Of a DNA stretch of 48,053 bases, positions 6,498 through 16,064 are shown in pieces. The DNA is from Chitinophaga pinensis. Lineage in GTDB: Bacteria; Bacteroidota; Bacteroidia; Chitinophagales; Chitinophagaceae. The DNA lies in assembly GCA_945872085.1 (NCBI GenBank), contig CAMBYG010000006.1, positions 1-48,053 on the forward strand. The letters run 5' to 3'. Positions within the stretch are counted from its first letter, which is position 1. Each line of letters begins with the position of its first letter. The position numbers were made by a program, and so were the translations under genes. The notes beneath the pieces were generated by a model. That model was not told the DNA's origin and ran no database searches. It worked only from the letters and a program-made list of their open reading frames with translations.

Positions 6498-9400
6498 TTG
6501 TTGAGGAAGATTCACTTTTTTTATTTAGTTATTTTATGCACATTTTCGATTTGTATTGAGCCAATTGCTGCTCAGTATAAAAAGCCATTGGATGTAAAGA
6601 AAACTAATGTCAGCAAGTTAGATAGTATTAAAAATCAACGCGCACTTACGATCAAATTACTAGATGCACAGCGCAAAAGGAGAACAGACAGCCTTGCTAA
6701 AATACAACGCTATAAATTAAGCAAACACTTTAAAGATAGCGTCAATAAAAAAAGACTTCAAAGGACAGATAGCATTAAGCAAGTTCGATTTGCTATTTTG
6801 GATGCTCAGAAGCAAGCTCGTTTAAGAAAATTAGACAGTATTAATTTATTAAGAAATCCTAATTATAAACCTCAAGCTAGGCCTTTACCTAATACTAAAC
6901 AAGCCAATAATAAAATTAATTTACCTAAAAATAACAAACGTTATAATGACAGTCTCTTGCTGATGCAAACCAGCATTGGGAATAAGACAACTAAAAAAAG
7001 ACTCAGTAAAGCAGATAGCTTACAAAATGTTAGAAAGTTATTATTAGCTGAAAAAGCAGCTCAAAGAAAAGCCCAAATGGATAGCATAGCTGCTGTTAGA
7101 AAACAAAGGGCAGATTCTATACTTCAAATCAAAAAGTCGAAAAATGAGCAGTTAGAGGAGGTGAAAAAAAGAAAAGAAAATGTAGCAAAGTCTAATGAGA
7201 AGAAAAGTGAAGAGAAATTTAAGTTAGCATTAGAATTAAAAATACAGAAGAAAAGAGAAGCCTTTTCAAATGAAAATATGTTGAAAAAAGGCTGGTATTT
7301 TCCAAGAAACTTTATTCAAAATTTATTCACCCGCTATAATTATTATTTTAACGCTCAGAAGAAAATTTCCGAGGCTAGTGCAAATATGGATAGGCAATGT
7401 GTTGATAAGTTTGACACACTCATTAATATATTCACCTATATGCCTAAAGATTCCTCGCTTTATGCTGCAGATATGGATTCTATTGTGCGTAAGGCTTCCT
7501 TGGGTTTGCAAATTCATGACCCAAGAACAAAGTGGGCTGATGATCTTTATTTTTTAATGGGCAAAGCATACTATTATAAAGGCGATTATGAAAACGCTAT
7601 AGCCGCTTTTAGATATGCTATGTTGGTTCAAGATTTGTATCCAACAAATGGTAAGGCTACTATAAAGCAGTCTGGTGATAAATTATCAGTAGTAAAAAAC
7701 AAAAAGAAAGGACCACTTGGATGGTTTGCGCATAAACCAATTAAAAATGATGCTATTCTTTGGTTGTGCAGAACCCTTGTCGATAATAAAAAATTCGGTG
7801 AAGCAGAGTCTGTGTTGGATTTATTAGAATCGGATAGGAAAACAGATCGATTCATGAAAGGCAAAGTGGCATTAGAGCATGCTTATTTGGCTATCAAAGA
7901 TGAGGATTTTGTTTTAGCCTCAGACATGCTTGCAAAAGTAACGGCTACCAAAAAAATAGCTAAGAGCACTAAATTAAGAGCTTCTTTTCTACTTGGGCAA
8001 TTATCGTTTTCACAACATGCTTACGACAAAGCTATTACTGCCTACTCAAAGACATTGGACTATCATCCAAATTTAGCAATGGATTTTGAAGCAAGAAAAG
8101 GAATTGCATTGTCTAAAGTGGCTTTTGGAAATGCAGATAGTAAAGCACTTTCTAGTTTGAAAGATATGTTACGCGATAATAAATATAGTAATTATCAAGA
8201 TCAGGTATACTATATGTTAGGTAAATTATCTTTGCAAGTAGATACAAAAAATAATGCTATTACCTATTTTCAAAAGGGATTATATTTAAATAAAATAGCA
8301 CCTGCTCAAAAAGCAATCTTATATGGGGCATTGGCAAATGTTTATTTCGATAATGGCAATTATAAAAATGCTAAAATAGCTTTTGATAGTTTAGATAAAT
8401 ATAAAACGAATGCTGCAAAGCATGCTGAAGTTGTGCTAGCCCTTAGTAGATCTAAAGTGATTGATGAAATTGTTATTCCAATTCGATCTATTAAAGAAAA
8501 AGATAGCTTATTACACTTGGCAAGTTTATCTGATAAGGAACAAAAGGCAATAGCTAAGAAAGCAATAAGACAACTAGAACGTCTTCAGGCAGATAGTGTC
8601 AATCAAAATAATACGGTATCGGTTTCTATCCCAACAGTTGTAACTAAAGAAACATCAACTTGGTATTTTGGTAATTCGAACCAAATACAATTAGGCGCTG
8701 CTGATTTTAAACGAAAATGGGGTAGTAGGCCTAATGTAGATCATTGGAGAAGGATTGCTAGTATAGGGCAGAATAACACAAATTTGCCCAGCGAACAGGA
8801 GACAAAAAAAGGGGTTGCAGACTCAAGTAAGCTAAATGAAAAGGGCTTGCCTAGTGAAGCCTATTTGCTTAGCATTTTACCTAAGACAAAAGTTGAACAG
8901 GAAAGGTTGTTGAATCAAATTCAAAAACACTATATCGATTTGGCAAATGCCTATTTAGATAATTTAGACGACCATAAGAATGCTTCCTTTACGCTGGATA
9001 CCCTACTTAAGCGTTTTCCTAAAAGTATTTACAAGCCAGAAGCGCTTTATATGTATTATCGAATGGCTTTAAAACAAAACAATGTTCGATTGGCACAGAA
9101 AATGGTAACCCAGCTAAAAGATAGTTTCTCACAATCTAAATGGGCTATGTTGGTTAAGCCATCTGCAGAGCAAGATTGGAATATTCAAAATCAGAAGAAA
9201 ATGCTGCAACAGTATGATGCAGTTTATGATCAGGTTAATGAGCGCAATTTTGATAGTGCAATAGTAGCAATAAATACGATCAACTTAGATAAATACGCTG
9301 ACACCATGAAACAACGTATTTATTTATTGAAAGCAATAAGCTATGTGGGTTTGAATAAGTTTGTAGTTGCCGATAGTTTTTTCAAAAGTGTAAAACCCTT

Positions 9401-9887
9401 TATAAAAAACCAATCTTTATCTGATTGGGTTATAGCAGTAGAGCAACAGATAAACACCCATATAAAACAAGATACAGCATCAAAGCAAACACTATTATTA
9501 AAGAATAGTGCCAGCAATACATTCTCTATTGATACCAATGTAGTCTTCAATGTAATTATCTATACCACCATTAAAGAATCTCTTGCAAACGCCTTAAAAG
9601 CATCAATAAAATTATGGAATACAAATACCTTTAAATCTAGCACTTTAAAGGTAGAGGGTATTAACTTGGCCAATGGAGTTCGTATTATTTATGTAAGTGC
9701 ATTTTCAAATTTATCGGGTTCAACGCAATATATTTCCAATCTTACTAATTCTATCTTAATGAAGCAAATTCCTGCTTCAGACTATTCCATGTATCCTATT
9801 TCTAATCTTAACTATTCTAAAATAACTAATCCAGATCTGTGGTTTTCCTATTTTGAATTCTGGAAATCAAATTTTTTGAAAAAATAA
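6498..9887 (+). CDS. porW: PorW/SprE-like TPR protein of the type IX secretion system
   Basis: A protein of about 1,129 residues. After a signal peptide (hydrophobic to about residue 23, ending IAAQ) comes a basic region of about 230 residues with nine Asp-Ser pairs in 'R..DS[IL]' settings. From residue 261 (MLKKGWYFPRNF) it matches what I recall of SprE/PorW: 'RYNYYFNAQKKISEA', 'IHDPRTKWADDLYFLMGKAYYYKGDYENAIAAF', then TPR-like repeats to near the C-terminus. PorW/SprE is needed for T9SS secretion and gliding, linking secretion-complex parts at the outer membrane. Known homologues are lipoproteins, but no good lipobox is visible here. The frame opens at 6417 (TTG), but a promoter element overlaps it and the signal peptide fits a start at TTG 6498 or 6501. 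It is divergent from the atpZ locus, as in relatives. Confidence 0.82.
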   Translation: MLRKIHFFYLVILCTFSICIEPIAAQYKKPLDVKKTNVSKLDSIKNQRALTIKLLDAQRKRRTDSLAKIQRYKLSKHFKDSVNKKRLQRTDSIKQVRFAILDAQKQARLRKLDSINLLRNPNYKPQARPLPNTKQANNKINLPKNNKRYNDSLLLMQTSIGNKTTKKRLSKADSLQNVRKLLLAEKAAQRKAQMDSIAAVRKQRADSILQIKKSKNEQLEEVKKRKENVAKSNEKKSEEKFKLALELKIQKKREAFSNENMLKKGWYFPRNFIQNLFTRYNYYFNAQKKISEASANMDRQCVDKFDTLINIFTYMPKDSSLYAADMDSIVRKASLGLQIHDPRTKWADDLYFLMGKAYYYKGDYENAIAAFRYAMLVQDLYPTNGKATIKQSGDKLSVVKNKKKGPLGWFAHKPIKNDAILWLCRTLVDNKKFGEAESVLDLLESDRKTDRFMKGKVALEHAYLAIKDEDFVLASDMLAKVTATKKIAKSTKLRASFLLGQLSFSQHAYDKAITAYSKTLDYHPNLAMDFEARKGIALSKVAFGNADSKALSSLKDMLRDNKYSNYQDQVYYMLGKLSLQVDTKNNAITYFQKGLYLNKIAPAQKAILYGALANVYFDNGNYKNAKIAFDSLDKYKTNAAKHAEVVLALSRSKVIDEIVIPIRSIKEKDSLLHLASLSDKEQKAIAKKAIRQLERLQADSVNQNNTVSVSIPTVVTKETSTWYFGNSNQIQLGAADFKRKWGSRPNVDHWRRIASIGQNNTNLPSEQETKKGVADSSKLNEKGLPSEAYLLSILPKTKVEQERLLNQIQKHYIDLANAYLDNLDDHKNASFTLDTLLKRFPKSIYKPEALYMYYRMALKQNNVRLAQKMVTQLKDSFSQSKWAMLVKPSAEQDWNIQNQKKMLQQYDAVYDQVNERNFDSAIVAINTINLDKYADTMKQRIYLLKAISYVGLNKFVVADSFFKSVKPFIKNQSLSDWVIAVEQQINTHIKQDTASKQTLLLKNSASNTFSIDTNVVFNVIIYTTIKESLANALKASIKLWNTNTFKSSTLKVEGINLANGVRIIYVSAFSNLSGSTQYISNLTNSILMKQIPASDYSMYPISNLNYSKITNPDLWFSYFEFWKSNFLKK
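6612..7260 (+). repeat. Degenerate DS-centred basic repeats within the PorW-like protein
   Basis: Nine Asp-Ser pairs, mostly followed by Ile or Leu and flanked by Arg/Lys (KLDSIKNQ, RRTDSLAKIQ, QRTDSIKQVR, RKLDSINLLR, SKADSLQNVR, AQMDSIAAVR, QRADSILQIK and two weaker copies). Spacing is irregular. They are followed by a Lys/Glu-rich helix. The region is predicted to be a charged coiled coil. Confidence 0.6.
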
Positions 9888-9934
9888 TTGTAGTATCCTC
9901 CGTTGCTTGCTTATCATTTGCTCTTTCCTTTGCT

Positions 9935-9942
9935 TATATTTG
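9935..9942 (+). promoter_or_regulatory. Bacteroidota -7 element for the RelA/SpoT gene
   Basis: TATATTTG on the plus strand, about 22 bases of predicted leader before the ATG at 9968. Confidence 0.6.
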
Positions 9943-9967
9943 TTATTATTAATTGTCCTCTTATTCT

Positions 9968-12223
9968 ATGAATACAACTGTTACTCCATATAATTTAAAT
10001 GAAGAAGAAGAAAAGAAACTAATTCTTCGAGAATATCGTGCTTTGTTAAGAGCGCTTAAAACACGTATTAAGCGAGGCGATAAATCCTTATTGAGAAGAG
10101 CATTTGAAATGGCTGTAGATGCACATATGGATATGAGAAGAAAATCGGGAGAGCCCTACATTTTACATCCAATTGCTGTAGCTCGCATAGTAGTAGAGGA
10201 AATAGGTTTAGGTATTCGATCAACAATATGTGCATTGTTACATGATGTAGTAGAAGATACGGAAATAAGTATAGAGGATATAGAGTCTGAATTTGGATCG
10301 CAGCTGGCCAAAATTATTGATGGCTTAACTAAGATTTCTAATGTGGTAGATTTAAAAGCAAACACCACCGTTCAAGCAGAAAATTTTAGAAAAATCTTAT
10401 TGACCCTTGCAGAAGATCCACGGGTAATTTTAATTAAACTAGCTGATCGATTGCATAACATGCGCACCTTGGGAAGTATGAGCAGAGAAAAGCAATTGAA
10501 GATTGCTTCTGAAACTACTTATTTATATGCTCCATTAGCACATCGTTTAGGACTCTATGAAATTAAGACAGAACTAGAAGACTTAGCTTTAAAATATACC
10601 CAGCCAGATGTTTATGTGGAAATAGCAAGAGGCCTAAAAGAAACAAAAAGAGATCGAACACGTTATGTAAATGAATTTATAAAACCCATAAAAGAAGAAT
10701 TAACATTAGCTAATTTAGATTTTGAAATTTATGGTCGACCAAAATCTATACATTCCATTTGGAATAAAATGCGCACTAAGCATGTGGCTTTTGAAGAAGT
10801 GTATGATTTGTTTGCCATTCGTATTATCATTAACTCTAATCCTGAAAAAGAAAAAGATGATTGTTGGAAGGTATATTCCTTAGTTACCAATTATTATACC
10901 CCGAGCCCCGATCGATTAAGAGATTGGATTAGCGTTCCTAAAAGTAATGGATATGAAGCCTTGCACACTACTGTAATGGGAAATGCAGGCAAATGGGTGG
11001 AGGTGCAAATTCGCTCTAAGCGTATGAATGATATTGCGGAAAAAGGCTTGGCGGCTCATTGGAAATATAAAGAAGGTACAGAACATCAAGCCCAAGAAAA
11101 CAAATTAGATCAGTGGCTAGTCAATTTGCGAGATATTGTTAGTAATAATGATTCTGATTCGCTCGATTTCATTCAAGATTTCAAACTTGATTTGTTTACA
11201 GAAGAAATTTATGTTTATACTCCCAAAGGAGAAATGCGTGTATTGCCCAAAGGAGCTACTGCATTAGATTTCGCTTTTGATATTCATTCTGTTTTAGGAG
11301 CACGATGTATTGGTGCAAAAATAAATCATAAATTATTGCCACTAAGTCATGTGCTGAGCAGTGGCGATCAGATTGAAATTATTACTTCTTCAAAGCAAAA
11401 ACCAAGTGAGGATTGGCTTGCTGTTGTTACAACAGCAAAAGCAAAAGCTCGAGTAAAGTATCATCTCAAAGAAGAAAAACGAGCAATAGGTAATAATGGT
11501 AAAGAAATATTACAACGTAAATTAGAACATTTATCTATTCCGATGAGTGCTCATAATATCAATGAGCTTTGTTTGTTTTATAAAAAAGAATCATCGTTAG
11601 ATCTATTTTATAGTATTGCTGTTGGTGCTTTAGATTTGAGAGACTTAAAAGAGATTCCACATACAGCAGGGAAACTCCATACCCCTTTTAGGGATATTAA
11701 AAATGATATTAAAGGATTAACTCCAGAAGAAGTACTCACGTCTACCAATCCACCAAAAGGTACGGAGCTAATCATTTTCGGTGAGCATTCCGATAAGGTC
11801 TTGTATAAATTAGCGGCGTGTTGCCAGCCGATACCTGGAGATGACGTATTTGGATTTGTTACAGCTGGTGAAGGATTAAAAATACATAGGGCCGAATGTC
11901 CTAATGCCTCTCAATTATTGGCACATTATGGCCATAGGGTTATTAAAACTAAATGGGCGAAAAATAAAGAGATTACCTTCTTGGCTGGTATTCGCATTGT
12001 TGGATTAGATGATGTTGGAATTATCCAAAAAATCACCAATATTGTTTCTGGCGATTTAAAAATTAATATGTCTTCTATGAGTATTGACACTAAAGAAGGG
12101 TTGTTTGATGGAAGTATTAGAGTGTTTGTGCATGATAGAGAAGAACTAGATATATTGTGTGATCGGTTGTCTAGGATACAAGATATCCATACTGTTGAGC
12201 GTATAGAACAAAAAAACGATTAA
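9968..12223 (+). CDS. spoT: Bifunctional (p)ppGpp synthetase/hydrolase, RelA/SpoT family
   Basis: A 751-residue long RSH enzyme. The N-terminal hydrolase domain has the HD signature (LLHDVVEDTE, HD near residue 92). The synthetase domain has RPKSIHSIWNKM, VYDLFAIRI, VPKSNGYEALHTTV and EVQIRSKRMNDIAEKGLAAHW. Then come a TGS domain (EIYVYTPKGEMRVLPKGATA), the conserved CCQPIPGD segment and a C-terminal ACT domain. Both active sites look intact, so it should make and degrade (p)ppGpp, the stringent-response alarmone. The ATG at 9968 is preferred to the in-frame TTG at 9953, from its distance to the promoter element. It is followed three bases later by the M32 peptidase and is probably co-transcribed with it. 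Confidence 0.96.
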   Translation: MNTTVTPYNLNEEEEKKLILREYRALLRALKTRIKRGDKSLLRRAFEMAVDAHMDMRRKSGEPYILHPIAVARIVVEEIGLGIRSTICALLHDVVEDTEISIEDIESEFGSQLAKIIDGLTKISNVVDLKANTTVQAENFRKILLTLAEDPRVILIKLADRLHNMRTLGSMSREKQLKIASETTYLYAPLAHRLGLYEIKTELEDLALKYTQPDVYVEIARGLKETKRDRTRYVNEFIKPIKEELTLANLDFEIYGRPKSIHSIWNKMRTKHVAFEEVYDLFAIRIIINSNPEKEKDDCWKVYSLVTNYYTPSPDRLRDWISVPKSNGYEALHTTVMGNAGKWVEVQIRSKRMNDIAEKGLAAHWKYKEGTEHQAQENKLDQWLVNLRDIVSNNDSDSLDFIQDFKLDLFTEEIYVYTPKGEMRVLPKGATALDFAFDIHSVLGARCIGAKINHKLLPLSHVLSSGDQIEIITSSKQKPSEDWLAVVTTAKAKARVKYHLKEEKRAIGNNGKEILQRKLEHLSIPMSAHNINELCLFYKKESSLDLFYSIAVGALDLRDLKEIPHTAGKLHTPFRDIKNDIKGLTPEEVLTSTNPPKGTELIIFGEHSDKVLYKLAACCQPIPGDDVFGFVTAGEGLKIHRAECPNASQLLAHYGHRVIKTKWAKNKEITFLAGIRIVGLDDVGIIQKITNIVSGDLKINMSSMSIDTKEGLFDGSIRVFVHDREELDILCDRLSRIQDIHTVERIEQKND

Positions 12224-12226
12224 GCT

Positions 12227-13705
12227 ATGAGTTATATATTACTAGAAAAGAAATTAAAAGAAATTGCTGATATTCAATATGCTATTGCCGTTTTAAATTG
12301 GGATCAAGAAACCTATATGCCTATTAAAAGCAGTGCATCTAGATCAAGACAAATAGCAACTTTAGCAACGTTGGCGCATCAAAAATCTTGTGCTTTAGAT
12401 TTAAAAAATTGTATTGATGCAGCCTTACAAGAAAATTTATCGGATGAGCAAAAAGCTAATGTAACGCTAGCTTTAAAAGATTATACTAAAGCGGTAGTAT
12501 TACCCGAAGATTTTGTTAATCGATTGAGTATGCATACTAGTGAAGCTTATCATGCTTGGGTGGATGCAAGAGACCATGATGATTATAGTTTGTTTCAAGA
12601 GGCTTTGACTACCATGATTGAACTGAAACGAGAACAAGCTTCTTTTTATACAACAGCGCATCCTTATGATGCACTTTTAGATGAATATGAACCAGGTGCT
12701 ACGGTAGCTCAGTTAGATCCTCTTTTTAAATCGATAAAAGAACAGCTTTTACCATTATTAAAAACGATTAAACAAGCGCAGCAAGTAGATAATTCAATTT
12801 TACATAACTATTATAAAGAAGAACAGCAGTGGAATTTTTCAATGCAAATTTTGCAACATATTGGATATGATTTTGAAGCAGGTCGACAAGATTTTGCAGA
12901 ACATCCATTCACTACCTCGTTTTCTTCACAAGATGTAAGAATTACAACACGTGTAGATGAAAATGATTTTTCAAATTTATTGTGGAGTTCTATTCATGAG
13001 GCGGGTCATGCATTGTATGAGCAGGGCTTGCGCGATGATATGTATGGTATGCCTATAGGTAGCGCATGCTCTTTGTCTATTCATGAGTCACAATCCCGAA
13101 TTTGGGAGAATAACATAGGTAGAGGTATGCACTTTTGGAAATATTGGTTTCCTATTTTGCAAAAGCAAGTAAATAGTTTCGCAAAAACTTCGTTGCAAGA
13201 ATTTTATGCTGCAATAAATAAAGTTTCACCGTCTTTAATTAGAACCGAAGCAGATGAATTGACCTATCATTTCCATGTCATGATTCGATATGAATTGGAA
13301 AAGGGATTGATAGAAGGATCCCTACATCCTAAAGATCTTAAACAAGCATGGAACGATGCCTATCAAAATTACTTAGGCGTTTGTCCGCAAGATGATGTAA
13401 CCGGTATTCTTCAAGACATTCATTGGAGTCATGGTAGTTTTGGTTATTTTCCTACATATACATTAGGGAGCTTATATGCTGCTCAATTTTATGCTTTTGC
13501 AAAACAAGCAATACCTAATTTAGAAAGTGATATTGAACATGGGCATACAAATGCCTTTTTAAATTGGTTACGCAATTCTATTCATGCTTTTGGTCGCCGT
13601 TATACTTCCGATGAATTATGTAAATTAGTAACGGGCTCTTCTTTAGATACCCAATATTTTTTCGACTATGCCCATAGTAAATATAAAGACATCTATAAGT
13701 TTTAA
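12227..13705 (+). CDS. M32 family carboxypeptidase (carboxypeptidase Taq type)
   Basis: A 492-residue, largely helical metallocarboxypeptidase with the M32 pattern: 'LNWDQETYMP' near the N-terminus, 'HPFTTSFSSQDVRITTRVDENDF', the HEAGHALYEQG zinc motif, 'HESQSRIWENNIGR' carrying the third ligand, and 'IRTEADELTYHFHVMIRYELEKGL'. M32 enzymes are cytosolic zinc enzymes that remove C-terminal residues with broad specificity. There is no signal peptide and the length is usual for the family. It starts three bases after spoT, and its TAA overlaps the next ATG by one base (TAATG), suggesting translational coupling. Confidence 0.95.
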   Translation: MSYILLEKKLKEIADIQYAIAVLNWDQETYMPIKSSASRSRQIATLATLAHQKSCALDLKNCIDAALQENLSDEQKANVTLALKDYTKAVVLPEDFVNRLSMHTSEAYHAWVDARDHDDYSLFQEALTTMIELKREQASFYTTAHPYDALLDEYEPGATVAQLDPLFKSIKEQLLPLLKTIKQAQQVDNSILHNYYKEEQQWNFSMQILQHIGYDFEAGRQDFAEHPFTTSFSSQDVRITTRVDENDFSNLLWSSIHEAGHALYEQGLRDDMYGMPIGSACSLSIHESQSRIWENNIGRGMHFWKYWFPILQKQVNSFAKTSLQEFYAAINKVSPSLIRTEADELTYHFHVMIRYELEKGLIEGSLHPKDLKQAWNDAYQNYLGVCPQDDVTGILQDIHWSHGSFGYFPTYTLGSLYAAQFYAFAKQAIPNLESDIEHGHTNAFLNWLRNSIHAFGRRYTSDELCKLVTGSSLDTQYFFDYAHSKYKDIYKF

Positions 13706-14193
13706 TGACTACTAGCTTATTTAATACCGAATTGAGCTTGGAGGAAAAAATATTTCTTCAAGATAGTTATCAAAAGAATAAAAGAAGATTTATAAAGAAT
13801 ACACTATTTATTACTTGTGTTGCATTTCTAATTGCAATAAGTGCTTTGTTTAAATTTGATATGGATACAAAGCAGGTATACCTCAATTGGTTTGTTTTTG
13901 CTTGTGTGCAAATTGTTTTAATTACTATTATTGCAATTAGTGCGCTTATAGCATACTATATCAAAATCCATCCTATAAAAAAAGATTATTTGTGCAATTA
14001 TAAATTAATTGAAGTGGTAACGATAACCAAGAAGGTGCATATGAAAGCTACCAATACTTTTCATTTTTATGTACTATCTGCATTTCGTTTGTCATTTGAA
14101 GTAGACCAAGATTTATTTGATCAATATGAAGTAGCCGATGAGCTTAATTTAGAATTAAGTTATTATTCTCATTTATTTTTGGGCTGTTATTAA
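13705..14193 (+). CDS. Uncharacterised two-helix membrane protein
   Basis: 162 residues. A charged N-terminus ('SLEEKIFLQDSYQKNKRRF') is followed by two membrane helices (about 33-50 and 60-88). A soluble C-terminal half then contains beta-strand-like segments and ends 'LELSYYSHLFLGCY'. I do not recognise the family. Its start overlaps the M32 stop (TAATG), so it is probably translated with it. A strong terminator follows directly, so it closes the spoT-M32 transcription unit. Function unknown. Confidence 0.75.
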   Translation: MTTSLFNTELSLEEKIFLQDSYQKNKRRFIKNTLFITCVAFLIAISALFKFDMDTKQVYLNWFVFACVQIVLITIIAISALIAYYIKIHPIKKDYLCNYKLIEVVTITKKVHMKATNTFHFYVLSAFRLSFEVDQDLFDQYEVADELNLELSYYSHLFLGCY

Positions 14194-14222
14194 AAAAGGC
14201 TACCAATTTGGTAGCCTTTTTA
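14191..14222. terminator. Bidirectional intrinsic terminator
   Basis: Stem GGCTACC (14198-14204) with GGTAGCC (14210-14216), loop AATTT, A-run on the left and T-run on the right. It separates the spoT unit from the converging trxB. Confidence 0.9.
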
Positions 14223-14224
14223 TA

Positions 14225-15160
14225 TTATCCATGTAATTCACTCAAATAGCGTTCGGCATCTAATGCGGCCATACAGCCACTTCCTGCAGCTGTTACTGCT
14301 TGTCGGTAGTTTTTATCTTGTACATCGCCACATGCAAAAATGCCAGGCATATTTGTTTTTGAGGTGCCCGGTGTAGTTAGAATATATCCGTGATCGTCTA
14401 ATTCTAAAACATCTTTAAATAAATCTGAATTCGGTTGATGCCCAATAGCAACAAAAAATGCTTGTACTGGAATTATTGATTCTTGATTTGTTTTGTTATT
14501 TAATACACGCATATGGTCTACTTTATGCTCACCTAAAATCTCTAAGGTTTCAGTATTCCACAATACCTCTATGTTCTCTGTTTTTAATACACGATCTTGC
14601 ATAACCTTACTAGCTCTCATCGTATCTTTTCTGATAAGCATCGTAACTTTATTACATATTTTAGATAAATATAAGGCTTCTTCGCATGCGGTATCGCCTG
14701 CACCAACTATAGCTACATCTTTTCCTTTAAAGAAAAATCCATCGCATACAGCACATGCCGAAACCCCATGGCCATTGAGGCGTTGCTCTGATTCTAAGCC
14801 CAACCATTTAGCTGAAGCTCCTGTTGCAATAATAATCACATCCGATTCAATGGTGTGTTCCTCATCGATAGTAGCAACATAAGGTCTTTTAGAGAAATCA
14901 ATACTAGTTACCATGCCCCATCTGATATCTGCGCCCATGCGTTTTGCTTGAGCCTCAAAATCCATCATCATTTGTGGGCCCATAATGCCTTCTGGATAGC
15001 CAGGGTAGTTTTCTACTTCAGTTGTGATGGTTAATTGTCCACCGGGCTGAATGCCTTGGTATAAAATTGGGTTCAAATTTGCTCTAGAAGCATATATTGC
15101 TGCTGTATATCCTGCAGGGCCAGATCCTACTATAAGTACATTTGTTTTTTCGTTTGCCAT
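14225..15160 (-). CDS. trxB: Thioredoxin-disulfide reductase
   Basis: A 311-residue flavoprotein with the FAD-binding GSGPAG at 12-17, the redox-active CAVC at 136-139, an NADPH-binding GAGDTACEEA from about 153 and a C-terminal FACGDVQD that binds FAD. It reduces thioredoxin with NADPH in the cytosol. The length is typical of bacterial low-molecular-weight TrxB. It lies 34 bases below the DUF4249 gene on the same strand; no clean TAnnTTTG element was seen in that gap, so it may be read from the upstream genes. It ends at a strong shared terminator. Confidence 0.97.
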   Translation of the reverse strand: MANEKTNVLIVGSGPAGYTAAIYASRANLNPILYQGIQPGGQLTITTEVENYPGYPEGIMGPQMMMDFEAQAKRMGADIRWGMVTSIDFSKRPYVATIDEEHTIESDVIIIATGASAKWLGLESEQRLNGHGVSACAVCDGFFFKGKDVAIVGAGDTACEEALYLSKICNKVTMLIRKDTMRASKVMQDRVLKTENIEVLWNTETLEILGEHKVDHMRVLNNKTNQESIIPVQAFFVAIGHQPNSDLFKDVLELDDHGYILTTPGTSKTNMPGIFACGDVQDKNYRQAVTAAGSGCMAALDAERYLSELHG

Positions 15161-15194
15161 GATTATTTAATTTGGATAAACAAAATACGATTTT

Positions 15195-16064
15195 TTATTT
15201 AACTACAATAATTGTTTTGAAACTAGTTCCATAACCTGCCCAAACGCCTAGGGCTCCATTGCTGATATTGGACATGATGGCTGATGGAGAAGAGAAAGGA
15301 TTGCCTACAGAGTTGGTTGAAAACTCTAGGGTGTTCCAGAAATTATAGACTGCTTTTTCAATAGCACACCATTTTACTTGAACCGTATCGCCAATTATAA
15401 AATTAGAAAATTCCTTTGTTGAGGTATCATTGATCTTATCATAGCCTCTTTCTATACGCACATCAATACCATTTCCATTGATTACTTCATCGTTGTATAC
15501 CGAGTTTCTACCCGTAAAAAAAGGTTCTTTATTTCGCTTAGTAAAATATCGTACAAAATTGCCCAAGGAATCAGGGTCTGTATAACGAGCAAATATATTC
15601 ACCTCATTTGAGTCGGGTCCAGAAGTGTTTACTCTTTTTACTGCCCACATGGAGTCAAGACTTTTTACAAAAGGAATTTTTGTACTTGCCTCATAAACCT
15701 TTCCTAAATATTGAATTTTCAATTTATAAATTTGACCGGGTACGCCCACAAAACTACTGTCCTGAGGAGCTACTTGATAAGCGTTATTTAGTTCTATTAG
15801 CTGAATAGTTCTGTTTGCGTCACTTACTTCAACAATTGCACCCCTTGCAATACTATTCAATACCGTATTTAGATTTAGTGGATCGGTAACACCTATAGCG
15901 TTTGTTAAAAACACAATAGGGGTTTTTCCCGTTTCAATTTGGCCATCTACAACCAATTTCTTGGTTTCAGCATTGTTTAACTGAAAGGAAACTGTTTTTT
16001 CACAACTACTTAAAAAAAATAAGCAGATTAAAAGGTATGCGTAATTTTTATAAATAGTTGCCAT
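15195..16064 (-). CDS. DUF4249 family lipoprotein
   Basis: A 289-residue protein with a lipoprotein signal (LLICLFFLSSC, lipobox LSSC, Cys21) followed by the DUF4249 start 'EKTVSFQLNNAETKKLVVDGQI' and 'TPIVFLTNA'. The rest is predicted beta-rich, with 'PGQIYKLKIQYLGKVYEASTKIP' typical of the family. DUF4249 proteins are usually outer-membrane or periplasmic partners encoded next to TonB-dependent receptors; no receptor is present here. Its start lies inside the upstream L,D-transpeptidase gene (17-base overlap), so the two are probably translated together. The exact role is unknown. Confidence 0.88.
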   Translation of the reverse strand: MATIYKNYAYLLICLFFLSSCEKTVSFQLNNAETKKLVVDGQIETGKTPIVFLTNAIGVTDPLNLNTVLNSIARGAIVEVSDANRTIQLIELNNAYQVAPQDSSFVGVPGQIYKLKIQYLGKVYEASTKIPFVKSLDSMWAVKRVNTSGPDSNEVNIFARYTDPDSLGNFVRYFTKRNKEPFFTGRNSVYNDEVINGNGIDVRIERGYDKINDTSTKEFSNFIIGDTVQVKWCAIEKAVYNFWNTLEFSTNSVGNPFSSPSAIMSNISNGALGVWAGYGTSFKTIIVVK

